Shown here one piece after another: positions 55,961 through 64,000 of a DNA stretch of 64,000 bases. The first letter of the stretch is position 1. Every line of letters begins with the position of its first letter. The stretch lies in NCBI GenBank assembly GCA_020632885.1, contig JACKEQ010000016.1, positions 1-64,000 on the forward strand, in the 5' to 3' direction. Below the pieces are notes generated by a model, which was not told where the DNA came from, made no database searches, and worked only from the letters and a program-made list of their open reading frames with translations. Made by a program: the position numbers and the translations under genes. This DNA is from Alphaproteobacteria bacterium (lineage in GTDB: Bacteria > Myxococcota_A > UBA796 > GCA-2862545).

Positions 55961-56850
55961 CCACGCCCTACAAGCACACCGCCGAGGTCACCGAGCGCGT
56001 CCGGGGCGCGATGATCACGTGGGTCGAGGGCCTCCTCGCGGCCGCGGAGCTCACGCTGCCCGTCACGGGTGCCCTGCCCAGCGACCGCGACCACGGCGCG
56101 CTGGTGCTCCTGCCCTACCAGATGATCATGGAGTCCCAGGCGGGCGTGCCGCAGGTCCCGCTGATGCCGGTGTCGGGCGACGGTCGGAGGGACGCCATCC
56201 CCGGCCCGTGGCGGGCCCTCGCGCGCGGCATGACGGACGTGCTCGTCGAGCAGTTCCCCCAGCGCACCAAGGGTGCCCCGGGCCTCGGGCCCCTCGACCC
56301 CTGCCCACCGCTCGACGGCCTGCCTGCACCGATCGCGGCCTGGTACCGCGCGAACCCCGCCTTCCAGGCCGAGGGCGGGCGCGGCAGGCTCCCGCAGATC
56401 AGCTGGCGGCAGCCGTTCTCGCTGGTCATCCGCTACGCCGCGATGGTCGTGGATCCCGACCCCGCCTCGGACCTCCTCCGCCTGCAGGCCCTCGCCGTGC
56501 TGGCGGCGGGCATCCGGCAGGAACGGTTCTTCCAGACCCAGGTGCCCCCGGTGCCCCAGACGCCCGATCTGGCGGGCCTGGTGGACGCCATGGCGGAAGC
56601 CGCGCCGGGCGAGGCGGGCGAGACCATGCGGGCCGCCGCGGTGGCCTCGCGGTCCGAGAACACCCTCGCAGTCGGGCTGTTCCCGCACCACGACCTCACC
56701 GACAACGACCTCGCGCTCGTGATGCAGGCGCTCCAGGTGCCCATGCAGCCGGCCCTGGTGTTCGGCGCGCGCCTCTCGCTGGGCGCGGGTCCGGTGCTCC
56801 TCGAGGGTGCGGTGCCCCACCTCGCGAGCGTCGAGGGGGCCCGTCGATGA
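55957..56850 (+). CDS. CIS-locus protein, possible tail terminator (Afp16/DUF4255-like)
   Basis: 297 residues. An N-terminal helix (VTERVRGAMITWVEGLLAAA) is followed by a strand (HGALVLLPYQMIM). The middle segment (FSLVIRYAAMVVDPDPASDL then LRLQALAVLAAGIRQERFF) recalls the DUF4255 terminators, where a strand pair precedes a helix that ends before a conserved loop. The match is weak and from memory. No membrane span. In standard eCIS the terminator caps the distal tube end and is cytoplasmic, which this protein would also be. ATGA-coupled to both neighbours. Confidence 0.5.
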   Translation: MTTPYKHTAEVTERVRGAMITWVEGLLAAAELTLPVTGALPSDRDHGALVLLPYQMIMESQAGVPQVPLMPVSGDGRRDAIPGPWRALARGMTDVLVEQFPQRTKGAPGLGPLDPCPPLDGLPAPIAAWYRANPAFQAEGGRGRLPQISWRQPFSLVIRYAAMVVDPDPASDLLRLQALAVLAAGIRQERFFQTQVPPVPQTPDLAGLVDAMAEAAPGEAGETMRAAAVASRSENTLAVGLFPHHDLTDNDLALVMQALQVPMQPALVFGARLSLGAGPVLLEGAVPHLASVEGARR

Positions 56851-58451
56851 GCTTCTACCTCGACGCCATCGAGCCCCACGCCCGGCCCGCCAGGCGCACG
56901 GTGACGCTGCACGAAGGCGACACCGTGTGCCTGTGGGCCCTGGCGTTCGGCGACGGCGGGCGCGGGCTGCGACGCACGGTCTTCCGCGGCCCCGACGAGG
57001 GCCCACCGCGCGACGCGGCCCTGGTGGCCTGGCTGAAGGCCGACGAGCACGGGCTCACCGCGACCCGCACCGGGCGGGCCGTGCAGGCCGAGCTCCTCCG
57101 GAGCGACCACCGCAGCCGGCTCGTGGAGGGCATGCGCCTGCCCTCCAACGCCGCCCTGGAGCTGACCCTCCCGGACAGCTCGCGGGTGGACGTCACCCTC
57201 TCCCTCCGGCGGCAGATCGCCTCGGGGGCGGACGCCACGGTGGGCGGCGGGGGCACGCGCAAGAGCCGGGTGGTCTACAACACCAACAACATCTGGTGGA
57301 TGATCACGGACGGCAAGGGCCTCATGGTCACCTTCGGGGTGAACCTGTGGGACCGCACCCGCGACCGGCTGATGGCGCTCGGCATCGACTCCCGCGTGCT
57401 GTCCTTCATGAGCGGGCTCCTGCTGTCGGCCGCGGCGGGCGGGTACATGTCGTACACGCAGTACCAGCGGGCCGAGGAGGAGTCCGCGCGCGCCGACCAG
57501 ACCGCCAGCGCGCTCGATCGGGCGGAGGCCGCCCAGCAGGCCAGCCTCGCGACCGAGCTGGCGTGCCTGGACCAGCGCAAGGACCTCGTGGCCCAGCTCG
57601 GCCAGGTCGAGGCCCGCAGGGGCCTGGCCGCCGAGATGGCCCTCGGGCTCGCGCTCTCCAACAAGATCGCCGTGGAGCTCGGGGGCGACCGCCTCGCCGA
57701 GCCCCGCCTGCTCCAGGCGGACGGCCTGCTCAACCCGGGCCTCGTGAAGGCCGTGGTGAACGGGCTCGCCGACCCCCAGGGCGAGCCGGACGCCTGCCAG
57801 GCCCAGGCGGCGGCCCTCTCCACCGACCTCCCGCCCTACCTCCTGCTCTACCACCCGGACCCCGCCCTCACCTGCCCCATCGACTACGCCGTGGTGGACG
57901 GAGGGGTCGATCGGGCCGGGCGCTTCGGGCTCTCCGAGCGCGTGGCACGCGAGTTCCGGCGCTCCGGAGACGCCAGTACGGGCGCAGAGCCCGGGACCCT
58001 CGAGGACCTGCTGGGCGATCCGCGGCTCGAAGACCGCTGGGCGGCCTTCACGCTGGCCACGGCCTACCGCGAGACCACCGGCCTCCTCCTGGAGGGCGTG
58101 CGCACCGAGCGCCCGCCCGTTCTGCCGTCCCAGGCGCAGCTCTGGGGCCTCGCGCTGCTCGACGCCTACAACCGCATGCCCACGACCCCGGACGGCGCCC
58201 TGGACGCGCCGCTGGAGGTGTGCCTGAAGCGGCTCCTGACCCACCGGGTGGACACCGCCCCTCCGGCGGCTCCAGGCGACCCCGTGCTGCCCGACATCGT
58301 CGCGGTGGCCGTGGGCGACGAGACATTCGCCGCGCCGCCCACACCGGGCTGTCCGTGGCCGCAGGGAGTGGTGACGACCGGCGCGAAGAGCGCTCTCGGC
58401 ACCGTCAGCCGCCTGGCCGCGCTCCAGCTCCAGGAGAAGAAGGAGAACTGA
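56847..58451 (+). CDS. Bitopic membrane protein with coiled coil
   Basis: 534 residues. The first ~180 form a soluble domain. One hydrophobic span (VLSFMSGLLLSAAAGGYMSY, about 185-205) is followed by a heptad-like helix (RAEEESARADQTASALDRAE) and a ~290-residue domain with scattered Cys (ELACLDQ, DACQAQ, LTCPID, EVCLKR, PGCPWP), probably periplasmic. No family is recognised. It lies between the candidate terminator and the tip protein and shares the bitopic, Cys-containing design of the 883-residue protein, so the two may belong to one envelope complex. Confidence 0.7.
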   Translation: MSFYLDAIEPHARPARRTVTLHEGDTVCLWALAFGDGGRGLRRTVFRGPDEGPPRDAALVAWLKADEHGLTATRTGRAVQAELLRSDHRSRLVEGMRLPSNAALELTLPDSSRVDVTLSLRRQIASGADATVGGGGTRKSRVVYNTNNIWWMITDGKGLMVTFGVNLWDRTRDRLMALGIDSRVLSFMSGLLLSAAAGGYMSYTQYQRAEEESARADQTASALDRAEAAQQASLATELACLDQRKDLVAQLGQVEARRGLAAEMALGLALSNKIAVELGGDRLAEPRLLQADGLLNPGLVKAVVNGLADPQGEPDACQAQAAALSTDLPPYLLLYHPDPALTCPIDYAVVDGGVDRAGRFGLSERVAREFRRSGDASTGAEPGTLEDLLGDPRLEDRWAAFTLATAYRETTGLLLEGVRTERPPVLPSQAQLWGLALLDAYNRMPTTPDGALDAPLEVCLKRLLTHRVDTAPPAAPGDPVLPDIVAVAVGDETFAAPPTPGCPWPQGVVTTGAKSALGTVSRLAALQLQEKKEN

Positions 58452-58834
58452 TGGGGTTCCTCGTCGTCGCCACCGCCCAGCTCCAGTGCACCCAGGGAGT
58501 CGCGCCCTGCGTGCTGATCGCCGTCCGCACGATCCTCGCCACCAGCAAGCCCGCGGCGAACGTGCAGGACTACAAGCCGTTCGTGAACATCCCGACGTTC
58601 GGCATGTGCAACTCGACGTCGAACCCCGCCGTCATCGCGACCACGGCCGCCGCCCAGGGTGTGCACACGCCCGCACCGTGCATCCCGGCCATCACGAGCC
58701 CGTGGAGCCCCGGCGCGTCGAAGGTGAAGATCGACGGCCAGAAGGCCCTGGACGACGCGTCCACGTGCAAGTGCACGTGGAACGGGACGATCAAGGTGAA
58801 CAGCGCGGGTCAGACGAAGGTGAAGGTCACCTGA
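58451..58834 (+). CDS. DUF4280/PAAR-like spike tip protein
   Basis: 127 residues. The sequence runs VATAQLQCTQGVAPCVLIAV ... MCNSTSNPAV ... PCIPAITSPWSPGASKVKID ... STCKCTWNGTIKVNSAGQTK. This Cys pattern and the PxxxxPWxPG element are typical of DUF4280 proteins, which replace PAAR proteins as metal-stabilised cones on VgrG-type spikes in eCIS and some T6SS. It would sharpen the VgrG-like hub encoded 21 kb upstream. It is the last gene of the operon and overlaps the convergent MopE-like gene by 8 bases. Confidence 0.9.
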   Translation: MGFLVVATAQLQCTQGVAPCVLIAVRTILATSKPAANVQDYKPFVNIPTFGMCNSTSNPAVIATTAAAQGVHTPAPCIPAITSPWSPGASKVKIDGQKALDDASTCKCTWNGTIKVNSAGQTKVKVT

Positions 58835-61800
58835 CGCCCCGCCGGCGCCGCGTGCGCAGGCCGACCACCAGAGCGACCCCGAGGAGCGCAGCGCTGCCGC
58901 CCTGCCCGGAGCTCTGGCACCCACCGCCCTCCTGATCGACGTTGCACGGGTCGCGCGTGCCGCGGCAGCCGCGGGCCTCGCCGACGTAGCAGATCGCGCA
59001 GGACGGGTCCTCGCAGTCGATCCGGCCGTCGCAGTTGTTGTCGATGCCGTCCGTGCACCGATCGCAGTCGCCGGGGTCGCCGAGGTAGATGCCGAGCAGG
59101 TCGTCCGGCCCCTCCGGCATGTCGCGGTTCGCGGCGTCCCGGTCGTCCGAGCAGTCGCCCCCCACGGCGTCCTCGATGGAGCCGACGCCCTGGATGGGGT
59201 CGCCCCAGCAGGTCATCACGGCACCGCGGGTGGTGGACGGCTGGTAGCGGCCGACGGACTGCCACCAGAGCGGCTCGCGCTCGATGAGGTCGTCGATGTC
59301 GGGCGGGGCGGCGGAGCCGGTGACCGGGGCCTCGTCGTCGACGTCGTCACAGGCCGCGCCGAACATCCGGTAGCACTCGGCCTCCACGACGAGCTCACGG
59401 CTCGCGACGATGCGCTCGGACGGCCACACCGACCGGGAGTGGTACTGCTCGGGGCGCGCCTCGCACCCGGCCGCCACGGTGCCCTCGAGCACGGCGAGCT
59501 CGAGCCACGTGTCGCTGTCGACCCCGGCGTCGTTCACGAGCGCGAGGGTCGTGCAGAACCCACCGCTCTCGGGAGCGCAGAGGGGCAGCAGGCCGACCTC
59601 GGACTCGAGGTCCGCCAGGGCAGGCGCGCCGACCTGGGCGAGCAGGGGCTCGAGGGCGTCCCCGAGGGGCGCGTCGCACTCGGGCGCCCCCGCGCGGGGC
59701 AGCAGGAGCGGCACCCACGAGGGCGCTCCAGCCGGCGGGGAGGCCGTCATGGCCTCGCAGCCCTCGATGGACGTGGAGGTACAGGCCACCCACGCGACCG
59801 CGAAGAGCTGCTCGACGAGCTCGGACTCCACGGGCCCGCGCACGCCGCAGGTGCGGTGACCGTCGCCGTCGGCGTCCACACCCTCCACGGCGGTCGTGGT
59901 GTCGCAGAGGTCGCGGAACCCGTTGCACTGCTCGGTGGCCAGGCTGTTCGCGAGGTAGCACCCGTCGTCGCAGTCGCTGTCGCGGCCCTCTTCGACGGTG
60001 GGCGTGCAGGAGGCGTACGTCGGCGTGGTCTGCGCGTCGCTCGCGCGGAAGCTGTCGATGCACGCCGCGAAGCCGTCGCCGTCGAGGTCCATCTCGTCGG
60101 GCGAGAGCGTGCCGACCACGAGGCCACCCTCGAGGGCCGTGGGGATGCCGTCGTCGTCGGGCTCGGAGGTGATGCCCGAGCAGTCGTTGTCGATGCCGTC
60201 GCAGATCTCGGAGACCCCGGGGCACCGGTCCGAGCAGAGGTCGTCGCAGTCGCCGGACCGGTCGCACCCGACGGACGCGAGGTTCCGGTACGCCTGCGAG
60301 AACCTCCCGCCGAACCCGTCGGCGCTCGCACCCCAGCGGGTGACCCAGAGCCCCGACAGCGGGTCGCACTCGAGGGTGATGGTCTGCTCCCAGCAGGCCA
60401 CCTGGATCGGCGGCCCGGAGCAGTCCGCGAGCCCGACGTCCGCCGCGGAACGCACGCTGGAGTCGGGCTGGACCGGCAGCGCCGGCAGGGACCCGTCGTC
60501 GTCGCAGTCGAGCTCGATGTAAGGCACGAACCCGTCGCAGTCGTTGTCGTGCCCGTCCAGGATCTCCACGACGTAGTCGGGGGTGCCGGTGCCCTCCACC
60601 GTGGGCTGCCGCATCACGCCGTCCACGAGGACCGGCGTGCAGTCGTCGTCGTTCTCGTCGACCGCGCCGTCGCCGTCGTTGTCCGAGCCGTCGTTGCACT
60701 CGTGGGGCTTGATGTCCGCGTGGAGGTCGTCGCAGTCCGAGAAGGTCGCGACGTAGAGCTCGTTGTCGTACTCCACGGAGAGGTCGCCGGTGCCGAGGTC
60801 CACGCACAGGCACTGCGTGACGCCCTGGTCGCCGTACCCGTCGCCGTCCCGGTCGCGGTAGAGCTCGATGCAGTAGCTGTCGACCTCCGCGAGGAAGTCC
60901 GCCTCGTCCACGAGCTGGTTGCAGTTCTGGTCGCGACCGTCGCAGATCTCGTCCGCGCCGATGTGGATCGACGGGTCGATGTCGTCGCAGTCGGCGTCGT
61001 TGGGCACGAGGCCCGGAGCCGCCTCGCAGGCCATGATCACCACGCCGGGCGCGCCGAAGCCGTCGAGGTCGAAGTCCTCGTGGAACTCGGAGGCGAACGC
61101 GGGGTCGCCCCCGTTCTCCCCCTGGCCGTTCACGTCTCCGTCGCAGTCGTCGTCCACCTGGGTCTGCCCGAACGGCTCGCAGGCCTCGACGAACGTGGGG
61201 CTCCGGTCGCTGTCCTCGTCGTCGCAGTCCTCCTCGCTGGGCACGTCGTGGGACCACGAGTCCGGGGCCAGCGTGTCGTCGCAGGGGCTCGCGAGGTCGG
61301 CGTCCTCCTCGGAGCACGCGATGATCGGGGTCGCCTGGCGGGACGTGTCGCCGTCGCAGTCGGCGTACCAGACCTGGCCGGGCAGCTCGGTGGCGTCCGT
61401 GTCGTCGCAGTCGGGGTCCGTGGGCAGGATCTCGGTGGGCGCGCCGGCGGTGGCGGGGCAGGACGCGGCCGTGTTCGCGCTCGCCCGGTCGCACGCGGCG
61501 TACGGGGTGATGTCGTGGGCGAGGTCGCCGTCGCAGTCGACGTACCAGACCTGGTCGGGCTTCTCGAGGGCGTCGCCGTCGTTGCAGTCGGTGGAGACGC
61601 CGGACTCCCCGGCCCCCGTGCAGACCAGATCGTCGCCGGCCACGACGTTCGTCGTGCCGAACCCGTCACCGTCGAGGTCTTCGTAGCAGGGGTCCGTGCC
61701 GTCGCAGTCCTGGTCGATGCCGTCCGCGGTGGTCTCCGCTGCGCCGGGGAAGGCCGTGGGGCCGGTGGTGACGTCGTCGTCGCAGTCCGTGCTGTCGGTG

Positions 61801-63938
61801 ACGTGACCGGCGGGTGCGCCGTCGCACCGGGACAGCGCCGTGGCGTCGCGGTCGCCGAAGCCGTCCCCGTCGTCGTCCGGGTAATACAGGACGAAGGTGA
61901 GCCCGTTGTCGGCGGTGTTGTCGCAGTCGTTGTCCGCGCCGTCGCAGACCTCCGCGTTGCCGGGGAAGTTGTTCGCGTCGTCGTCGTGGCAGTCGGTGTG
62001 GTCGGTGAGGTACCCGGCCGGTGGACCGTCGCAGGTGGGCGTGGGCGCCGACGCGATGTCGCCGAAGCCATCCAGGTCGTCGTCCGGGTAGTAGTCGACG
62101 AACACGAGCCCGTCGTCGGCACCGCCCGCGCAGTCGTTGTCGAGCCCGTCGCAGATCTCGGGGTTGAGCGGGAACACGGTGGACCGCCCATCGTCGCAGT
62201 CGGTGTCGAGGGAGCTGAAGGCCCCCGTACACGAGAGCGGCCCGTCCACGATGGCCCCCGCACCGAACCCGTCGCCGTCGCCGTCCGCGTAGCACGCGTC
62301 GAACCCGTCGCAGTCCTGGTCGATGCCGTCGGCGAGGACCTCGCCCGCCCCGGGGTGCACGGAGGGTCCGGTGATGGGGTCGTCGTCGCAGTCGTTCGAG
62401 TTCCCGACGTACCCGACGGGCTGGGAGCAGTTGGAGGTGGTGTCGCCGGGGTCGCCGTAGCCGTCGCCATCGACGTCCGCGTACCAGGTGGACGGGGCCG
62501 CCGCGCCCTCGTCGATGTCGGTGTCGCAGTCGTTGTCGCGACCGTCGCAGATCTCCGAGTTGCCCGGGAAGTTCCAGATCTGGTCGTCGCGGCAGTCGTC
62601 GTCGTCGTTGCCGGCCGTGCCGTCCGGGCCGCAGGGCGTGACGCCGTCACCGTCCACGTCGAGCCCGTTGTCGGCGACGGTGTCGCAGTCCTCGTCGATC
62701 CCGTTGCAGGTCTCGGGCGCGCCCGGGTAGACCGTGGGCTCGTCGTCGTCGCAGTCGTCGTCGTCGGTGTTGTTGACGCCGTCCGGCCCGCACGTGGTCA
62801 CGCCGTCGCTGTCGTCGTCGTGGCCCTCGTCGATGCCGTTGATGCAGTTGTCGTCCCGGCCGTTGCACCGCTCGACGGCCGTGGGGTGCACCGCGTTCAC
62901 GGCGTCGTCGCAGTCGGTGAAGTCCGTGACCCGGCCGGCCTGGGCAGAGCAGGCGGTCACGGGCGTGGTGTCGTTCTCGTCGCCGTATCCGTCGTTGTCG
63001 GCGTCCAGGTAGTAGGTCAGGAACGTGAGGCCGTCGTCGATACCGCCCACACAGTCGTCGTCGATCCCGTTGCAGATCTCGGTCGCCGCGGTATTCACGG
63101 CCGGCGCGCCGTCGTCGCAGTCCGAGCTGTCGGTCACGTAGCCTGAGGGCGCGCCGTCGCAGCGGGACAGCCCGCCGGACATGGCGCCGTAGGTGTCGTT
63201 GTCGTCGTCCGGGTAGTAGGTGACGAACGTCGCGTCCTCGTCGGTCTGCCCGTCGCAGTCGTCGTTCACCCCATTGCACGTGTCGGACGCGATGCCCGGG
63301 TTCACCGAGCTCGCCCCATCGTTGCAGTCGGATTGGTCGGCGACCCGGCCGGCCGGGGCCGCGCAGGCGGTCACCGGCATCGCATCGTTCAGGTCACCGT
63401 ACCCGTCTCCATCGGCGTCCAGGTAGTAGAGGGTGAACGTCGCGTCCTCGTCGGTCTCCGCGTCGCAGTCGTCGTTCACCCCGTTGCACGTGTCGGACGC
63501 GATACCCGGGTTCACCGAGCCCAGCAGGTCGTTGCAGTCGGTGCCGTCGGTCACGTAGCCGGCTGGCGCACCATCGCACCTGGAGTCCGCGCCCGCCAGG
63601 TCGCCGTACGTGTCGCCGTCGATGTCCGGGTAGTAGACGATGAACGTCGCGTCCTCGTCGGTCTCCGCGTCGCAGTCGTCGTTCACACCGTTGCACGCGT
63701 CGACCAGGACGCCGGGGTTCACGGTGGGATCACCGTCGTCGCAGTCCGGGGTGACCGCGGTCTCGGAGGTCTGGCACTGCCCGTCGTCGTCGTCGTCGTA
63801 GTGCCCGTTCGTGCAGTACCGATCGTCGTCCGAGTCGTTGGCACCGGCCATCAGGAGCGCGGGATCCAGAGCGGGGGCCGTGGCCTCCGGGGCGCAGCCG
63901 ACGGCCACGAGCAGCAGCATGGGGACAAGGAGACGCAC
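58827..63938 (-). CDS. MopE-like multi-repeat surface lipoprotein with MYXO-CTERM-like tail
   Basis: 1703 residues. The start chosen is GTG at 63938 with GGAGGGATCC upstream; it puts a lipobox (LLLVAVGCAPE) at the N-terminus. The body has about 18 copies of the C-D/N-G-x-D-N-D-C-D acidic motif with paired YYPDxDGDxYGD elements, the putative metal-binding (MopE/thrombospondin-3-like) repeats common in Myxococcota surface proteins. They probably bind calcium or copper. The C-terminus (GGGCQSSGQGGSAALLGVAL then VVGLRTRRRR) is Cys-Gly/Ser, a hydrophobic span and an Arg cluster, as in MYXO-CTERM sorting signals. A C-terminal ~350 residues lack dense repeats. Convergent with the CIS operon. Confidence 0.92.
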   Translation of the reverse strand: MRLLVPMLLLVAVGCAPEATAPALDPALLMAGANDSDDDRYCTNGHYDDDDDGQCQTSETAVTPDCDDGDPTVNPGVLVDACNGVNDDCDAETDEDATFIVYYPDIDGDTYGDLAGADSRCDGAPAGYVTDGTDCNDLLGSVNPGIASDTCNGVNDDCDAETDEDATFTLYYLDADGDGYGDLNDAMPVTACAAPAGRVADQSDCNDGASSVNPGIASDTCNGVNDDCDGQTDEDATFVTYYPDDDNDTYGAMSGGLSRCDGAPSGYVTDSSDCDDGAPAVNTAATEICNGIDDDCVGGIDDGLTFLTYYLDADNDGYGDENDTTPVTACSAQAGRVTDFTDCDDAVNAVHPTAVERCNGRDDNCINGIDEGHDDDSDGVTTCGPDGVNNTDDDDCDDDEPTVYPGAPETCNGIDEDCDTVADNGLDVDGDGVTPCGPDGTAGNDDDDCRDDQIWNFPGNSEICDGRDNDCDTDIDEGAAAPSTWYADVDGDGYGDPGDTTSNCSQPVGYVGNSNDCDDDPITGPSVHPGAGEVLADGIDQDCDGFDACYADGDGDGFGAGAIVDGPLSCTGAFSSLDTDCDDGRSTVFPLNPEICDGLDNDCAGGADDGLVFVDYYPDDDLDGFGDIASAPTPTCDGPPAGYLTDHTDCHDDDANNFPGNAEVCDGADNDCDNTADNGLTFVLYYPDDDGDGFGDRDATALSRCDGAPAGHVTDSTDCDDDVTTGPTAFPGAAETTADGIDQDCDGTDPCYEDLDGDGFGTTNVVAGDDLVCTGAGESGVSTDCNDGDALEKPDQVWYVDCDGDLAHDITPYAACDRASANTAASCPATAGAPTEILPTDPDCDDTDATELPGQVWYADCDGDTSRQATPIIACSEEDADLASPCDDTLAPDSWSHDVPSEEDCDDEDSDRSPTFVEACEPFGQTQVDDDCDGDVNGQGENGGDPAFASEFHEDFDLDGFGAPGVVIMACEAAPGLVPNDADCDDIDPSIHIGADEICDGRDQNCNQLVDEADFLAEVDSYCIELYRDRDGDGYGDQGVTQCLCVDLGTGDLSVEYDNELYVATFSDCDDLHADIKPHECNDGSDNDGDGAVDENDDDCTPVLVDGVMRQPTVEGTGTPDYVVEILDGHDNDCDGFVPYIELDCDDDGSLPALPVQPDSSVRSAADVGLADCSGPPIQVACWEQTITLECDPLSGLWVTRWGASADGFGGRFSQAYRNLASVGCDRSGDCDDLCSDRCPGVSEICDGIDNDCSGITSEPDDDGIPTALEGGLVVGTLSPDEMDLDGDGFAACIDSFRASDAQTTPTYASCTPTVEEGRDSDCDDGCYLANSLATEQCNGFRDLCDTTTAVEGVDADGDGHRTCGVRGPVESELVEQLFAVAWVACTSTSIEGCEAMTASPPAGAPSWVPLLLPRAGAPECDAPLGDALEPLLAQVGAPALADLESEVGLLPLCAPESGGFCTTLALVNDAGVDSDTWLELAVLEGTVAAGCEARPEQYHSRSVWPSERIVASRELVVEAECYRMFGAACDDVDDEAPVTGSAAPPDIDDLIEREPLWWQSVGRYQPSTTRGAVMTCWGDPIQGVGSIEDAVGGDCSDDRDAANRDMPEGPDDLLGIYLGDPGDCDRCTDGIDNNCDGRIDCEDPSCAICYVGEARGCRGTRDPCNVDQEGGGCQSSGQGGSAALLGVALVVGLRTRRRRGVR
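63222..63725. repeat. Recently expanded repeats in the MopE-like gene
   Basis: Three nearly identical segments begin at about 63225, 63435 and 63643 (periods about 210 and 207 bp, 70 and 69 codons). Each opens with GAACGTCGCGTCCTCGTCGG and stays alike for about 60-75 bp or more. Later repeats of the gene are far more diverged at DNA level. Confidence 0.8.
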
Positions 63939-64000
63939 GGATCCCTCCTCCCCGTATGTACGCGATCCGGACGCGATGCGGGTCATCCGCGGTGGATCAG

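Noticed and set aside
30581..58834. Type VI secretion system
   Set aside because: The sheath is a single protein instead of TssB/TssC, and TssJ, TssK, TssL, TssM and ClpV are not recognisable. Gene order and the DUF4280, DUF6760-like and Afp7-like members fit the eCIS/phage-tail side.
30581..58834. Prophage
   Set aside because: No capsid, portal, terminase, integrase, lysis genes or attachment sites are visible, only tail-type genes plus membrane proteins.
59439..63146. A 1235-codon open frame antisense to the MopE-like gene
   Set aside because: The Val/Asp/Arg repeats mirror the acidic repeats of the real gene on the other strand.

Overview
The window is very GC-rich DNA with an extreme third-position bias, packed genes and many GTG/TTG starts in 4-base overlaps. 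A MopE-type repeat lipoprotein with a MYXO-CTERM-like tail (58827-63938), several lipoproteins, a secreted trypsin-like protease and an OmpA protein point to a Gram-negative relative of the Myxococcota, probably an uncultured lineage. I found no rRNA, tRNA, CRISPR array, IS element or phage head gene.

Layout. 38-4587: exported proteins (helical-repeat-like protein, barrel-like protein, lipoprotein, serine protease, BON protein). 4744-8485: a minus-strand lipid-linked glycosylation unit (GT2 glycosyltransferase, methyltransferase, GT-C-like membrane protein). 8525-10959: YgjP-like metallopeptidase, small HTH-like protein, CaCA exchanger and RRM protein, with a shared terminator between the last two. 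11128-21184: a minus-strand operon argR, P-loop NTPase, argC, argD, succinyl/acetyl-ornithine carbamoyltransferase, argB, carA, carB, controlled from an AT-rich region at 21185-21340. 21393-30475: a mixed stretch of lipoproteins, enzymes and regulators that includes two frame-disrupted genes.

30581-58834 is the main object: a plus-strand operon of 21 genes for a contractile injection system (CIS). It begins with sheath, tube, small assembly proteins, a second tube-like protein, a tube/baseplate adaptor, VgrG-like spike, gp25, baseplate J and a wedge-like protein, and ends with a DUF4280/PAAR-like tip. Between these lie about 17 kb of genes I cannot assign to known CIS parts. They encode a polytopic membrane protein with a Cys cluster, a bitopic protein with a Cys-rich outer domain, a second polytopic protein, a signal-peptide protein with a C-terminal anchor, an 1133-residue charged disordered protein, a signal-peptide protein with a barrel-like C-terminus, and a bitopic coiled-coil protein. 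My inference is that the CIS is anchored in, or spans, the cell envelope instead of being released. No Afp15-like AAA+ ATPase, fibre or obvious toxin is visible inside the locus. The only three non-coding gaps at or inside the operon each carry the same small hairpin stem (CCGGGC/GCCCGG), which may set sheath, tube and baseplate expression levels.

58827-63938 (minus) closes the window with the MopE-like surface lipoprotein, convergent with the tip gene.
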